Below are positions 26,294 to 35,014 of a stretch of 64,000 bases of DNA, one piece after another; the first letter of the stretch is position 1; every line of letters begins with the position of its first letter. Below the pieces are notes generated by a model. That model was not told where the DNA came from. It made no database searches and was given only the letters and a program-made list of their open reading frames with translations. Position numbers and translations under genes: made by a program. Source of the DNA: JAGVSZ01 sp963716855 (GTDB lineage Bacteria > Pseudomonadota > Gammaproteobacteria > Burkholderiales > SG8-39). The stretch is taken from contig CAVQUV010000005.1 in NCBI GenBank assembly GCA_963716855.1, positions 496,001 to 560,000 on the forward strand, given 5' to 3'.

Positions 26294-27465
26294 ATGAGCA
26301 AACGACTTCTCAGTCTCGCCGCCCTGTCGCTCGCGCTGGCGACGCCGGGCCACGCGGCCGACAAGATCAAGATCGGCTTCATCAGCACGCTGTCCGGGCC
26401 GAACGCCGCGATCGGCATCGACATCCGCGACGGATTCAATCTCGCCCTCAAGCTCACCGGCAACAAGGTGGGCGGCCTCCCGGCCGAGGTGGTGATCGGC
26501 GACGACCAGTTCAATCCGGACATCGGCAAGCAGCTCGCCGAGACGCATGCTCAAGCGCGACCACGTCGACTTGCTGACCGGCATCGTGTTCTCGAACATC
26601 ATGCTCGCGGTCGTGCCGGCGGCCTTCGAGCAGAAGACGCTCTACATCAGCCCGAACGCCGCGCCCTCGCCGCTCGCCGGCAAGCAGTGCAACCCGCTCT
26701 TCTTCGTCGCCTCGTGGCCGAACGACGCCTACCACGAGGCGGCCGGGCAGTACGCGACGACGAAGGGCTTCAAGAACGCCTACCTCGTCGCGCCGAACTA
26801 CCAGGCCGGCAAGGATTCGCTCGCGGGCTTCAAGCGCTATCTACAAGGGCAAGGTCGTCGACGAGGTGTACACCAAGCTCGGGCAGCTCGACTACGCCGC
26901 CGAGCTCGCGCAGATCCGCGCGGCCAAGCCCGAGGCGCTGTACGTCTTCCTGCCGGGCGGCATGGGCATCAACTTCATCAAGCAGTTCGTCGCCGCCGGC
27001 CTGTCGAAGGACATCCAGCTGATCGTGCCCGGCTTCGGCTCCGACCAGGACATCATCCGCGCGGTGGGCGAGCCGATGCTCGGCCTCTTCGACACCGCGC
27101 ACTGGTCCTACGATCTCGAGAACGACGCCAACCAGAAGTTCGTGGCCGAGTTCCAGAAGGAGTACAAGCGCCTGCCGAGCGTGTTCGCGGCGCAGGGCTA
27201 CGACACCGCGCTGCTGATGGAGGCCGCGGTGCGCCGGACCAAGGGCAACCTCGAGAACAAGGAGGCGCTGCGCGCCGCGTTCAGGGCGGCCGACTTCAAG
27301 AGCGTGCGCGGCGACTTCAAGTTCAACAAGAACCAGTATCCGATCCAGAACTACTACCTGCGCGTCGTGTCCAAGGACGCCGACGGCCGCATCGTGAACA
27401 AGAAGATCGGCACGATGTTCACCAATCACGGCGATGCCTACGTGCAGGACTGCGCAATGAAGTGA
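26294..27465 (+). CDS. livK: Branched-chain-amino-acid-type ABC substrate-binding protein (LivK family), copy 2, two frameshifts
   Basis: Periplasmic receptor for the livHMGF permease that follows. ATG 26294 has AGGAGAG upstream; signal peptide LLSLAALSLALATPGHA. The protein is nearly collinear with copy 1 (17870-19036), so the breaks are easy to place: one extra base at about 26543 (before MLKRDHVDLLTG) and one extra C at about 26838 (RYYKGKVVDEVYTK). Corrected length is about 389 residues. Ends with the same GDAYVQDC(K/A)MK tail as copy 1. A 65-bp gap with a 7-bp hairpin separates it from livH. Confidence 0.9.
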
Positions 27466-27471
27466 TGTCGT

Positions 27472-27497
27472 CCGCCTGACGAGTCGCCGGCAGGCGG
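27472..27497. other. Hairpin between livK-2 and livH
   Basis: CCGCCTG/CAGGCGG with a 12-base loop, a few bases after the livK-2 stop. A processing or attenuation site here would allow more receptor than permease; no T-tract follows. Confidence 0.35.
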
Positions 27498-27530
27498 CGC
27501 GCCCGCGCCCGGCCGGCCCGTCGCCTCGCC

Positions 27531-28448
27531 ATGTCCGGAATCCTGATCCTCGAGCAGTCGCTGAACGGGCTGCAGTTCGGCCTGATGCTGTTCCTGCTCG
27601 CCGCCGGGCTGACGCTCGTCTTCGGGATCATGGACATGATCAACCTCGCGCACGGGTCGCTGTACATGGTCGGGGCGTTCCTCGCCGCGACGGTCGCGGA
27701 GCGGACCGGCTCGTTCGTCGCCGCGGTGGCGGTCGCGATCGTCGGCACGGCGATCGTCGGCATGCTGCTCGAGATGACGGTGCTGCGCCGGCTCTACGCG
27801 CGGGATCACCTCGCGCAGGTGCTCGCCACCTTCGCGCTGATCCTGATCGCGAACGAGGCCGTGCGCCTCGTCTGGGGACCGCAGGTGCCGCTCAACACGC
27901 CGCAGGCGCTGTCGGGCCCGGTGCAGCTGCTGCCCGGCCTCGCCTACTCGTCCTACCGCCTCGTGATCATCGCGGTCGGGCTCGCGGTCGCCGCCCTCCT
28001 GTACTTCGCGGTGACCCGCACGAAGACCGGCATGCTGGTGCGCGCCGGCGCGTCGAACCGCGAGATGGCGATCGCGATGGGCGTGAACATCAAACGCCTG
28101 TTCACGATCGTGTTCGGGTTCGGCGCGGGGTTGTGCGCGATCGCCGGCGCGATGCTCGGCCCGATCCTCGCCGTGCAGGTCGGCATGGGCGAGAACATCC
28201 TCATCCTCGCCTTCGTCGTGATCGTGATCGGCGGCATCGGCTCGATCCGCGGTGCGCTGGTGGGCGCGATCCTGGTCGGCGTCGTGGACACGATGGGGCG
28301 CGCCTTCCTGCCCGCGGCTCTGCGCGAGTTCCTGCCGCCGCAGTTCGCCTCCGCGCTCGGTCCGGCGCTGGCGTCGATCCTGATCTACGTTCTGATGGCG
28401 GCGATCCTGTTCTGGAAGCCGCAGGGCCTGTTCCCCGCGCGCGGCTGA
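27531..28448 (+). CDS. livH: Branched-chain-amino-acid-type ABC permease LivH
   Basis: Inner-membrane permease of 305 residues with about eight hydrophobic helices. Family segments: LLAAGLTLVFGIMDMINLAHG near the start, RAGASNREMAIAMGVN (cytoplasmic loop contacting the ATPases) and VVIVIGGIGSIRGALVGA. Separated from livM by 3 bp. Confidence 0.94.
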   Translation: MSGILILEQSLNGLQFGLMLFLLAAGLTLVFGIMDMINLAHGSLYMVGAFLAATVAERTGSFVAAVAVAIVGTAIVGMLLEMTVLRRLYARDHLAQVLATFALILIANEAVRLVWGPQVPLNTPQALSGPVQLLPGLAYSSYRLVIIAVGLAVAALLYFAVTRTKTGMLVRAGASNREMAIAMGVNIKRLFTIVFGFGAGLCAIAGAMLGPILAVQVGMGENILILAFVVIVIGGIGSIRGALVGAILVGVVDTMGRAFLPAALREFLPPQFASALGPALASILIYVLMAAILFWKPQGLFPARG

Positions 28449-28451
28449 CCC

Positions 28452-29381
28452 ATGCGCAGCGCATTGATCTTTGCGGCGGTTGCCGCGGCAATCGCCTTCC
28501 CGCTCGTCGCGGCCCCCCTCGGCTGGGAGTTCTACATCGGCTTCGCGAGCCGGGTGATGATCTACGCGCTCGCCGCCGCCAGTCTCAACCTCATCCTCGG
28601 CTACGGCGGGATGCTCTCGTTCGGACACGCCGCATTCGTCGGCGCCGGCGCGTACGTCGTGGGGATCCTGATGGCCGAGGGCGTGGCGAGCGCCTGGGTG
28701 AGCTGGCCGCTGGCGATCCTCGTCGCGGGGCTGCTCGCGGCCGCGGTCGGGGCGATCTCGCTGCGGACCCGCGGCGTGTACTTCATCATGATCACGCTCG
28801 CCTTCGCGCAGATGGTCTACTACATCGCCGTCGGCATGAAGGCGTACGGCGGCGAGGAGGGCCTCAACCTCGCCGCGCGCTCGAGCATCGGCTTCGGACT
28901 GAACCTGAAGGACGACGCGACCTTCTACTACGTCGTCCTCGCGGTCCTCGCGGCGGGGCACTACTGCCTGCACCGCGTCGCGAACGCGCGCTTCGGGCGG
29001 GTGATCGAGGCGATCCGGGAGAACGAGACGCGCATGGAGGCGATCGGCTTCCCGACCTATCGCTACAAGCTCGTCTGCTTCGCGATCGGCGGGGCCGTCG
29101 CCGGCCTCGCCGGCGCGCTGCTCGCGAACCAGAATTCCTACGTCAACCCGAACCTGCTCTACTGGACCCAGTCCGGATCGCTGATGATCATGGTGATCCT
29201 CGGCGGCGTCGGCTACCTCTACGGCGGGCTCCTCGGCGCGATCGCGCTGCTCGCGCTCGAGGAGGCGTTCTCGGCCTACACGATCTACTGGCAGCTCGGC
29301 GTCGGCGTGATCCTGCTCGCGATCGTGCTCTTCGCTCCGCAGGGGCTGGCGGGCCTCTTCGCCAGGCGCCGCGATGGCTGA
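28452..29381 (+). CDS. livM: Branched-chain-amino-acid-type ABC permease LivM
   Basis: Second permease, 309 residues. Family segments: LNLILGYGGMLSFGHAAFVG, IREENETR-type loop (IRENETRMEAIGFPTYRYK) and LLGGVG-like VILGGVGYLYGGLLGA. Its end overlaps livG by 8 bp. Confidence 0.94.
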   Translation: MRSALIFAAVAAAIAFPLVAAPLGWEFYIGFASRVMIYALAAASLNLILGYGGMLSFGHAAFVGAGAYVVGILMAEGVASAWVSWPLAILVAGLLAAAVGAISLRTRGVYFIMITLAFAQMVYYIAVGMKAYGGEEGLNLAARSSIGFGLNLKDDATFYYVVLAVLAAGHYCLHRVANARFGRVIEAIRENETRMEAIGFPTYRYKLVCFAIGGAVAGLAGALLANQNSYVNPNLLYWTQSGSLMIMVILGGVGYLYGGLLGAIALLALEEAFSAYTIYWQLGVGVILLAIVLFAPQGLAGLFARRRDG

Positions 29382-30129
29382 GCCGATCCTGCGCGTGGCG
29401 GGGGTCTCCAAGCACTTCGGCGGCGTCGTCGCGGTCGACACGGTCGCGCTGAGCGTCCACGCGGGCGAGATCCACGCGCTCATCGGCCCGAACGGCGCGG
29501 GCAAGACCACGCTCGTGCACCTGCTCTCCGGCGCGATGGCGCCCGACACCGGGCGGGTCTTCTTCGGCGGCGCCGACGTCACGGCGCGCGCGTTCCACGA
29601 GCGCGTGGCCCTCGGACTCGCGCGCTCCTACCAGGTCACGAGCCTGTTCCGCCGCTTCAGCGCGCTCGACAACGTCGCCCTCGCCGTGCAGGCACGCAGC
29701 GGCTCTTCGCTGGGGTTCTGGACACCGGTCGCGACGGAGCGCGCGCTCTTCGACGAGGCGCGCGCCGTGCTCGCCGCGATCGGCCTGGCCGGACGCGAGA
29801 GCGTGCCGGCCGGCCACCTCGCGCACGGCGAGCAGCGCTCGCTCGAGGTCGGCCTCGCGCTCGCGACCCGGCCGAAGGTCCTGCTCCTCGACGAGCCCAT
29901 GGCGGGCATGGGGCCGGAGGATTCCGAGCGCATGATCGCGCTGATCGACGGGCTCAAGGCGCGGATCACGGTGCTGCTGATCGAGCACGACATGGACGCC
30001 GTCTTCCGCCTCGCCGACCGCATCTCGGTGCTCGTCAACGGCCGCGTGATCGCGACCGGCCAGCCCGACGAGATCCGGGCGAACGAAGAGGTAAAGCGCG
30101 CATACCTGGGAGAAGAGCAGGTCGCATGA
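29374..30129 (+). CDS. livG: Branched-chain-amino-acid-type ABC ATPase LivG
   Basis: ATPase of 251 residues: Walker A GPNGAGKTT at 38-46, signature region LAHGEQRSLEVGLALA, Walker B VLLLDEPMAGM and H-loop IEHDMDAVFRLADR. Overlaps livF by four bases (ATGA). Confidence 0.94.
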   Translation: MAEPILRVAGVSKHFGGVVAVDTVALSVHAGEIHALIGPNGAGKTTLVHLLSGAMAPDTGRVFFGGADVTARAFHERVALGLARSYQVTSLFRRFSALDNVALAVQARSGSSLGFWTPVATERALFDEARAVLAAIGLAGRESVPAGHLAHGEQRSLEVGLALATRPKVLLLDEPMAGMGPEDSERMIALIDGLKARITVLLIEHDMDAVFRLADRISVLVNGRVIATGQPDEIRANEEVKRAYLGEEQVA

Positions 30130-30839
30130 GCGAAGCGCTGCTCAAGGTCGAGGGTCTCGAGACCGCCTATGGCGCGAGCCAGGTGCTCTTCGGCCTGTCG
30201 CTCGAGATCCGTGCCGGCGAGGTGGCGACCCTGCTCGGGCGCAACGGCATGGGCAAGACGACCACCGTCCGCTCGATCCTCGGCCTCACGCCGCCGCGCG
30301 CCGGCGCGATCACTTTCCGCGGCGAGCGCATCGAGCGCCGCGCGGCCGACCGCATCGCGCGCGCCGGGATCGCACTCGTCCCGGAGGGACGGCAGATCTT
30401 CCCGAACCTGACCGTGCGCGAGAACCTCGTCGCCTTCGCCGACAACCGCTGCGGCGCGCGCGAGCCGTGGAACCTCGAGCGGGTGTACGCGCTGTTTCCG
30501 CGCCTGCAGCAGCGCGCCGAGAACATGGGCAACCAGCTCTCGGGCGGCGAGCAGCAGATGCTCGCGATCGGCCGCGCGCTGATGACCAACCCGCATCTCC
30601 TCGTTCTCGACGAGGCGACCGAAGGGCTCGCGCCCCTGATCCGGGAGGAGATCTGGCGCTGCCTCGCGGGCCTCAAGGCGGCCGGCCAGACGATCCTGGT
30701 CATCGACAAGTATGTCGAGCGCCTGGTGCGCATCGCCGACCGGCACACCATCATCGAGCGCGGCCGCGTGGCGTGGCAGGGCGACTCCAGCGCGCTGAAC
30801 GCCGACCGCGGGCTGTGGCACCGGTATCTGGGCGTTTGA
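30126..30839 (+). CDS. livF: Branched-chain-amino-acid-type ABC ATPase LivF
   Basis: Second ATPase of 237 residues: Walker A GRNGMGKTT at 38-46, LSGGEQQMLAIGRAL and Walker B LLVLDEATEGLAP. The H-loop reads VIDKYVERLV, with Lys in place of the usual His; this Lys is seen in some LivF relatives of aromatic-acid transporters. Last gene of the liv operon. Confidence 0.93.
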   Translation: MSEALLKVEGLETAYGASQVLFGLSLEIRAGEVATLLGRNGMGKTTTVRSILGLTPPRAGAITFRGERIERRAADRIARAGIALVPEGRQIFPNLTVRENLVAFADNRCGAREPWNLERVYALFPRLQQRAENMGNQLSGGEQQMLAIGRALMTNPHLLVLDEATEGLAPLIREEIWRCLAGLKAAGQTILVIDKYVERLVRIADRHTIIERGRVAWQGDSSALNADRGLWHRYLGV

Positions 30840-30846
30840 CCGGGCG

Positions 30847-30852
30847 TATGAT
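30847..30852 (+). promoter_or_regulatory. -10-like TATGAT
   Basis: TATGAT 30 bases before the class II aldolase start, in the 43-bp gap after livF; could give the aldolase its own promoter. Confidence 0.35.
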
Positions 30853-30882
30853 CCGCATCTCGAACCTTGCCGGGAGAGACCG

Positions 30883-31665
30883 ATGTCGGCCAACCTGAAA
30901 TCCGTAACAACCCCTTCGGCCCGCGGCCGGGTCAGCAGGGAGGAATGGGAGGTCCGCGTCGACCTCGCCGCCGCCTACCAGCTCGCGGCGCTGTTCCGCT
31001 GGACCGACCTCATCTACACCCACTTCTCGGCTCGCGTGCCGGGCACCGAGCACATCCTCATCAACCCCTACGGGCTGATGTTCGACGAGATCACGGCGTC
31101 GAACCTGGTGAAGATCGACCTGGAGGGCAACGTCCTCGACGATCCGACCGGCCTGGGCATGAACGAGGCCGGCTTCGTGATCCACGGCTGCGTGCACCTG
31201 GCCCGGCCCGAGATCAACTGCGTGATCCACACGCATACGCGCGCCGGCGTCGGCGTCTCGGCACAGAAATGCGGACTCCTGCCGCTGAGCCAGCATGCCA
31301 TGCGCGTGCAGGCGCAGGTCACCTATCACGACTTCGAGGGCATCGCCCTGGAGATGGACGAGCGCGAGCGCCTGGCGCGCGACCTCGGACCGACCTCGAA
31401 GGCGATGATCCTGCGCAACCACGGGCTGCTCGCGTTGGGCGACACCGTGCGCGAGGCGTTCGAGCTGATGTACTACCTCGATTGCGCCTGCCAGATCCAG
31501 GTCGACGCGCTCGCGGGCGGCATGGAGAACGTGCAGCTCATGACCGAACAGGCTGCGCGCACCGCGGCTGCGCAGTTCGTGCGCCCGGACCGGTCGTCGG
31601 TGCACAAGGACTGGCCCGCGCTGCTGCGCCTGCTCGACCGCAAGGGCATCAACTACCGGGACTAG
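30883..31665 (+). CDS. Class II aldolase/adducin-family protein
   Basis: Zinc-dependent aldolase or decarboxylase fold of 260 residues. Metal-site motifs: HTHTRAG (first His pair) and LRNHGLLALGD (third His), with THFSARVPG and NPYGLMFDEIT near the start. Members cleave sugar phosphates or decarboxylate/aldol-cleave hydroxy-oxo acids in aromatic degradation. ATG 30883 follows GGGAGAG. Followed 27 bp later by an FAD oxidase; both may process a solute taken up by the upstream Liv transporter. Confidence 0.9.
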   Translation: MSANLKSVTTPSARGRVSREEWEVRVDLAAAYQLAALFRWTDLIYTHFSARVPGTEHILINPYGLMFDEITASNLVKIDLEGNVLDDPTGLGMNEAGFVIHGCVHLARPEINCVIHTHTRAGVGVSAQKCGLLPLSQHAMRVQAQVTYHDFEGIALEMDERERLARDLGPTSKAMILRNHGLLALGDTVREAFELMYYLDCACQIQVDALAGGMENVQLMTEQAARTAAAQFVRPDRSSVHKDWPALLRLLDRKGINYRD

Positions 31666-31692
31666 GCGCCGGCGGCACGCCGCGACACGGGC

Positions 31693-32826
31693 GTGATCGA
31701 AGCCGACATCGTCATCGTCGGCGCCGGCATCGCCGGCGCCTCCGCCGCGTACGCTCTCGCGCCGCATGCACGTGTGATCGTGCTCGAGCGCGAGGAGCGT
31801 CCCGGCTATCACTCGACCGGCCGCTCGGCGGCACTCTTCTCCGCGACCTACGGCAATGCGCCGGTGCGCGCACTCGCACGTGCCGGCCGGGCGTTCCTCG
31901 AATCGCCGCCGGCGGGCTTCACGGCGCATCCGATCCTCTCACCGCGCGGCAGCCTCGTGTACGGCGATGCGGCGCGGCGCGATGAGCTCGCCGCGCGCTG
32001 CGAGGACTGGCGCAGGACGGGCACCGAGGTGCGCCTCCTCTCCGGCGCGGAGGTCCGCGCACTCGTCCCGCCGCTGCGCGAGTCCACGGCGGAGGTCGGC
32101 ATCCTCGAGCCCGGCGCGCGGGACATCGACGTCGACGCGCTGCATCAGGGGTTCCTGCGCGGCGCGAGAGCGAGGGGCGTGACGTTCATGATGGACGCCG
32201 AGCTCCGTGCCGCGGAGTTCGGCGGCGGCAACTGGCAACTTGTCACGAGCGCAGGCGAGCTGCGCGCGCCCGTGCTCGTGAACGCAAGCGGCGCCTGGGT
32301 CGACGAAGTCGCGCGCCTCGCGGGCGTCGCGCCGCTCGGCATCCAGCCGCTGCGCCGCACGGCGGTGATCTTCGAGTGCGCGCGCTTCGGCGGCCCGCAG
32401 AGCTGGCCGATGGCCGTCAACGCCGGAGAGACGCTCTACTTCAAGTCGGACGCGGGACGCTTCCTCGCTTCGCCGGCCGACCAGACGCCCTCGCCGCCGT
32501 GCGACGCGCAACCGGAAGAGCTCGACGTCGCGACGCTGATCGACCGCCTGGAGCGCGAGACGCTATTCGAGGTGAAGCGATTGACGGCGAAGTGGGCCGG
32601 GCTGCGCAGCTTCGCGCCGGATCGGACGCCGGTGTGCGGGTTCGATCCTCGGCACCCCGCGTTCTTCTGGCTCGCCGGCCAGGGCGGCTACGGGATCAAG
32701 ACCTCGCCCGCGCTATCCACGCTCGCGGCGGCGCTGATCTTGCGGCGTGCCATTCCGGCGGTGCTCGCCGACGAAGGCGTCGATCCGCAGGCGCTCGCGC
32801 CGGCCCGACTGCGCGGCGCGGCCTGA
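31693..32826 (+). CDS. FAD-dependent amine/D-amino-acid oxidase (DAO/DadA family)
   Basis: Flavoprotein of 377 residues. The GTG start is at 31693. N-terminal dinucleotide motif VIVGAGIAGASAAYALA, then YHSTGRSAALFSATYGN, a central VNASGAWVDEVARLAG and C-terminal FD..HPAFFWLAGQGGYGIKTSPA, all standard for glycine/D-amino-acid oxidases. Without a clear operon beyond the preceding aldolase, the amine substrate cannot be named. Confidence 0.9.
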   Translation: MIEADIVIVGAGIAGASAAYALAPHARVIVLEREERPGYHSTGRSAALFSATYGNAPVRALARAGRAFLESPPAGFTAHPILSPRGSLVYGDAARRDELAARCEDWRRTGTEVRLLSGAEVRALVPPLRESTAEVGILEPGARDIDVDALHQGFLRGARARGVTFMMDAELRAAEFGGGNWQLVTSAGELRAPVLVNASGAWVDEVARLAGVAPLGIQPLRRTAVIFECARFGGPQSWPMAVNAGETLYFKSDAGRFLASPADQTPSPPCDAQPEELDVATLIDRLERETLFEVKRLTAKWAGLRSFAPDRTPVCGFDPRHPAFFWLAGQGGYGIKTSPALSTLAAALILRRAIPAVLADEGVDPQALAPARLRGAA

Positions 32827-32833
32827 TCCCGCG

Positions 32834-33019
32834 CTAGAGCGGGAGAATCGCGTCGACGAAGTACCAGGCGACCGACGCGGCCGCCGCCCAGACCACGCCA
32901 GCGGCGACGAAGCGGACGATGGGCGAATCGGCGCGGCTGCTGGCCGCGTCGCAATCCGCTTCGGGCTCGACCGGCGATGCGGCCGACGGAATCGTAAGGA
33001 AGGGTTCGGCGGGTTTCAC
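32834..33019 (-). CDS. Small single-span membrane protein (61 aa), unknown
   Basis: An acidic N-terminus (EPEADCDAAS) precedes one hydrophobic helix near residues 35-58 (FVAAGVVWAAAASVAWYFV). Overlaps the stop of the next upstream gene by four bases, making a coupled trio of short genes (33476 down to 32834). No family recognised. Confidence 0.5.
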   Translation of the reverse strand: MKPAEPFLTIPSAASPVEPEADCDAASSRADSPIVRFVAAGVVWAAAASVAWYFVDAILPL

Positions 33020-33213
33020 CGGAGCGCTTCCGGAGTTGCGATCGCTGCGGCGTTCGGGCGTGCCGCGATCTCGGTGCGGTCGAGCACGAAGGTCGGGATC
33101 TCGTGGCGGTCGGTGCCCATGCTGTCCGCGTGGGCGACGTCCGTCGCCAGTACCAGCGCCAACGCGCCCGCGGCCAAGAGCACGCGGCCGGCAGGAGTGC
33201 GGTGGAGTCTCAT
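33016..33213 (-). CDS. Small exported protein (65 aa), unknown
   Basis: ATG 33211-33213 starts a signal peptide (AGRVLLAAGALALVLATDVAHA) followed by a 36-residue polar tail (DSMGTDRHEIPTFVLDR). A longer in-frame start at 33279 exists but would begin inside the preceding hairpin region. Overlaps the small membrane protein gene by four bases. Function unknown. Confidence 0.5.
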   Translation of the reverse strand: MRLHRTPAGRVLLAAGALALVLATDVAHADSMGTDRHEIPTFVLDRTEIAARPNAAAIATPEALR

Positions 33214-33234
33214 TCGAGAAATCCGTTCCAGGAT

Positions 33235-33268
33235 GTTGGTGCCGGGGAGGGGTCGCCCCGGCACCAAC
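33235..33268. terminator. 13-bp perfect hairpin between small secreted genes
   Basis: GTTGGTGCCGGGG and its exact complement around an 8-base loop, about 10 bases after the stop of the gene at 33279-33476. No T-tract, but the stem is strong enough for attenuation or to protect the upstream message end. Confidence 0.5.
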
Positions 33269-33278
33269 GTTCCCGACA

Positions 33279-33476
33279 TTAGTTGTTGTAGTTGTCGACG
33301 AGGTCGTACTTCGAGCGCATCGGGGTCGAATCGGTCGACTGCACCGACTGAACCGACGTCACGATTTCCGCTTGCTTCCAGTACGGGTCGTCGAACACGT
33401 AGTTGTTGTCCGCCAGGGCGGCATTGGCGACGAGTGCGAGGGCGACGGCGGCGAGGCCGATCAGATTGCGTTTCAT
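33279..33476 (-). CDS. Small secreted protein (65 aa), unknown
   Basis: ATG 33474-33476 with a strong AAGGAG ribosome site. Signal peptide LIGLAAVALALVANAALA, then a mature 43-residue Tyr/Asp/Ser-rich peptide (NNYVFDDPYWKQAEIV ... YDLVDNYNN). The strong ribosome site and hairpin-bounded end suggest an abundant envelope peptide. No family recognised. Confidence 0.6.
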   Translation of the reverse strand: MKRNLIGLAAVALALVANAALADNNYVFDDPYWKQAEIVTSVQSVQSTDSTPMRSKYDLVDNYNN

Positions 33477-33675
33477 GGTGCTACTCCTTTCAATGTGGTT
33501 GCGGGTTAGGGCCCTTTTCGGAGCCCGTCGAGGCAGGAGAAATCCCGTATCTCGATGGGTGCCAGTTTGTCCTCGCACCGGCCCTGCGTCTGGGCGCTAT
33601 TGGCCGCGATCCGGTGACCTATTCACCGGGAGCGGGCGCGAGCGCCACAAACGTCACGCGATCGCGGCCTGGGGA

Positions 33676-34869
33676 TCATCCGGATGGCGTAATGCGGAGC
33701 AGCGGCCGCAGCGCGAACAGGCCGAGAGCCGGCCCCGGCGCGAGCGCGATGAACAGCCACGCCGGGCTCACGTTTGCGGCGAGCGCGTTCAAGAGCTGGA
33801 TGCTCGCGATGGTGATCGAGAAGCCGATGCAGTTGCCGATGGTGAGCGCGGAGCCGACGAGCTGGCGCGGCGCGTAGCGGGCGTTGAGCGCGGAGAACTG
33901 CGGCGAATCGCCGACCACGACGATCCCCCAGAACACGAGGAAGGCGAGGAAGACCGGCGTCGGCGCGACGAACGCCAGCGGCGAGAGCACGCAGCACGCA
34001 CCCGAGGCGGCGAGCTGCGCGAACGCGACGCGCGCGCTGCCGGCGCGCAGCGAGACGATCCCGCCGCCCGCGCAGCCGAGGAAGCCTGCCGCGATCACCG
34101 CGAACGCCCACAGCGGAACGTTCAGCTCGGACGCCGCGTGCGCGGCGAGGACGACCGGCACGAAAGCCCAGAACGCGTAGAGCTCCCACATGTGCCCGAA
34201 ATAGCCGAAGCACGATGCGCGGAAATCCCGCGAGCGGAAGATCACTGCGAGCGCATGGGGATCGAACTTCGCGCCCTTGGCGAGGTACGGACCGTCGGGG
34301 ACGAAAGCGAGCATCGCGAGGCCGCCGAGCGCGGCGATGGCCGAGACGGCGAGCAGCACCGTGCCCCACGGCAGCGTCTGCCCGGCGCCTCTCAGCAGAT
34401 GCGGGAAAGCGGTCCCGACGACGAGCGCACCGACGAGCAGGCCGAGCGCGTTGCCGAGGTCGCGCTGGTACCAACCTGACGCGATCTTCATCCCGACCGG
34501 GTAGATGCCGGCGATGAAGAAGCCGGTGAGAAAGCGGAATGCGAGCAGCGTAAGCAGGCCTTCGCCGAACACATAGACGCCGAGATTGAAGAGCGCGCCG
34601 AGGATCGAGCAGAGGAAAAACACGATCCGCGGCGACACGAGGTCGGAGACCGCGAAGAACGCGAACGCGAGCGTCCCCGCGATGAAACCGAGCTGGACTG
34701 CGGAGGTCGCGTAGCCGAGCGCGTCGGGCGCGAGGCTCCACGCCGCCTGCAAGTCGCCGAGCACCGCGTTGCCGGCGAACCAGAGCGATGTGCCGGCGAA
34801 CTGCGAGAGCACGATCGCCGGGAGGATCCATGGCGGGCGGGTGCGATCGGCGTGCGGCAGGTCGCTCAT
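33676..34869 (-). CDS. Major facilitator superfamily transporter
   Basis: Carrier of 397 residues with about 12 helices; start ATG 34867-34869. Opening 'PAIVLSQFAGTSLWFAGNAV' and 'GFFIAGIYPVGMKIASGWY' (motif A/B region) are typical of the CynX/NarK-like MFS subgroup. Divergent from the NMT1-type lipoprotein gene with a 145-bp gap. Substrate unknown, possibly an anionic organic compound. Confidence 0.88.
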   Translation of the reverse strand: MSDLPHADRTRPPWILPAIVLSQFAGTSLWFAGNAVLGDLQAAWSLAPDALGYATSAVQLGFIAGTLAFAFFAVSDLVSPRIVFFLCSILGALFNLGVYVFGEGLLTLLAFRFLTGFFIAGIYPVGMKIASGWYQRDLGNALGLLVGALVVGTAFPHLLRGAGQTLPWGTVLLAVSAIAALGGLAMLAFVPDGPYLAKGAKFDPHALAVIFRSRDFRASCFGYFGHMWELYAFWAFVPVVLAAHAASELNVPLWAFAVIAAGFLGCAGGGIVSLRAGSARVAFAQLAASGACCVLSPLAFVAPTPVFLAFLVFWGIVVVGDSPQFSALNARYAPRQLVGSALTIGNCIGFSITIASIQLLNALAANVSPAWLFIALAPGPALGLFALRPLLRITPSG

Positions 34870-34951
34870 GGGTCGGGCATTCCGCGCGTCGGGGCGGCCC
34901 GCGAAATGCCGCGATGATGCCCTCAAGCCGCTGGCGCCGCCAGCCGCGGCG

Positions 34952-34957
34952 TATGAT
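34952..34957 (+). promoter_or_regulatory. -10-like TATGAT
   Basis: TATGAT 57 bases before ATG 35015 in the divergent gap with the MFS gene. Confidence 0.3.
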
Positions 34958-35014
34958 CGCGCAGCCGCGGCCGGCGCGACTCGAATGCCGGCGCGAATCA
35001 GGAGGAGTCCGATC

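Noticed and set aside
27438..29582. Long 714-residue minus-strand frame opposite livHMG
   Set aside because: Low-complexity His/Arg/Glu/Ala composition typical of a frame opposite GC-rich coding DNA.
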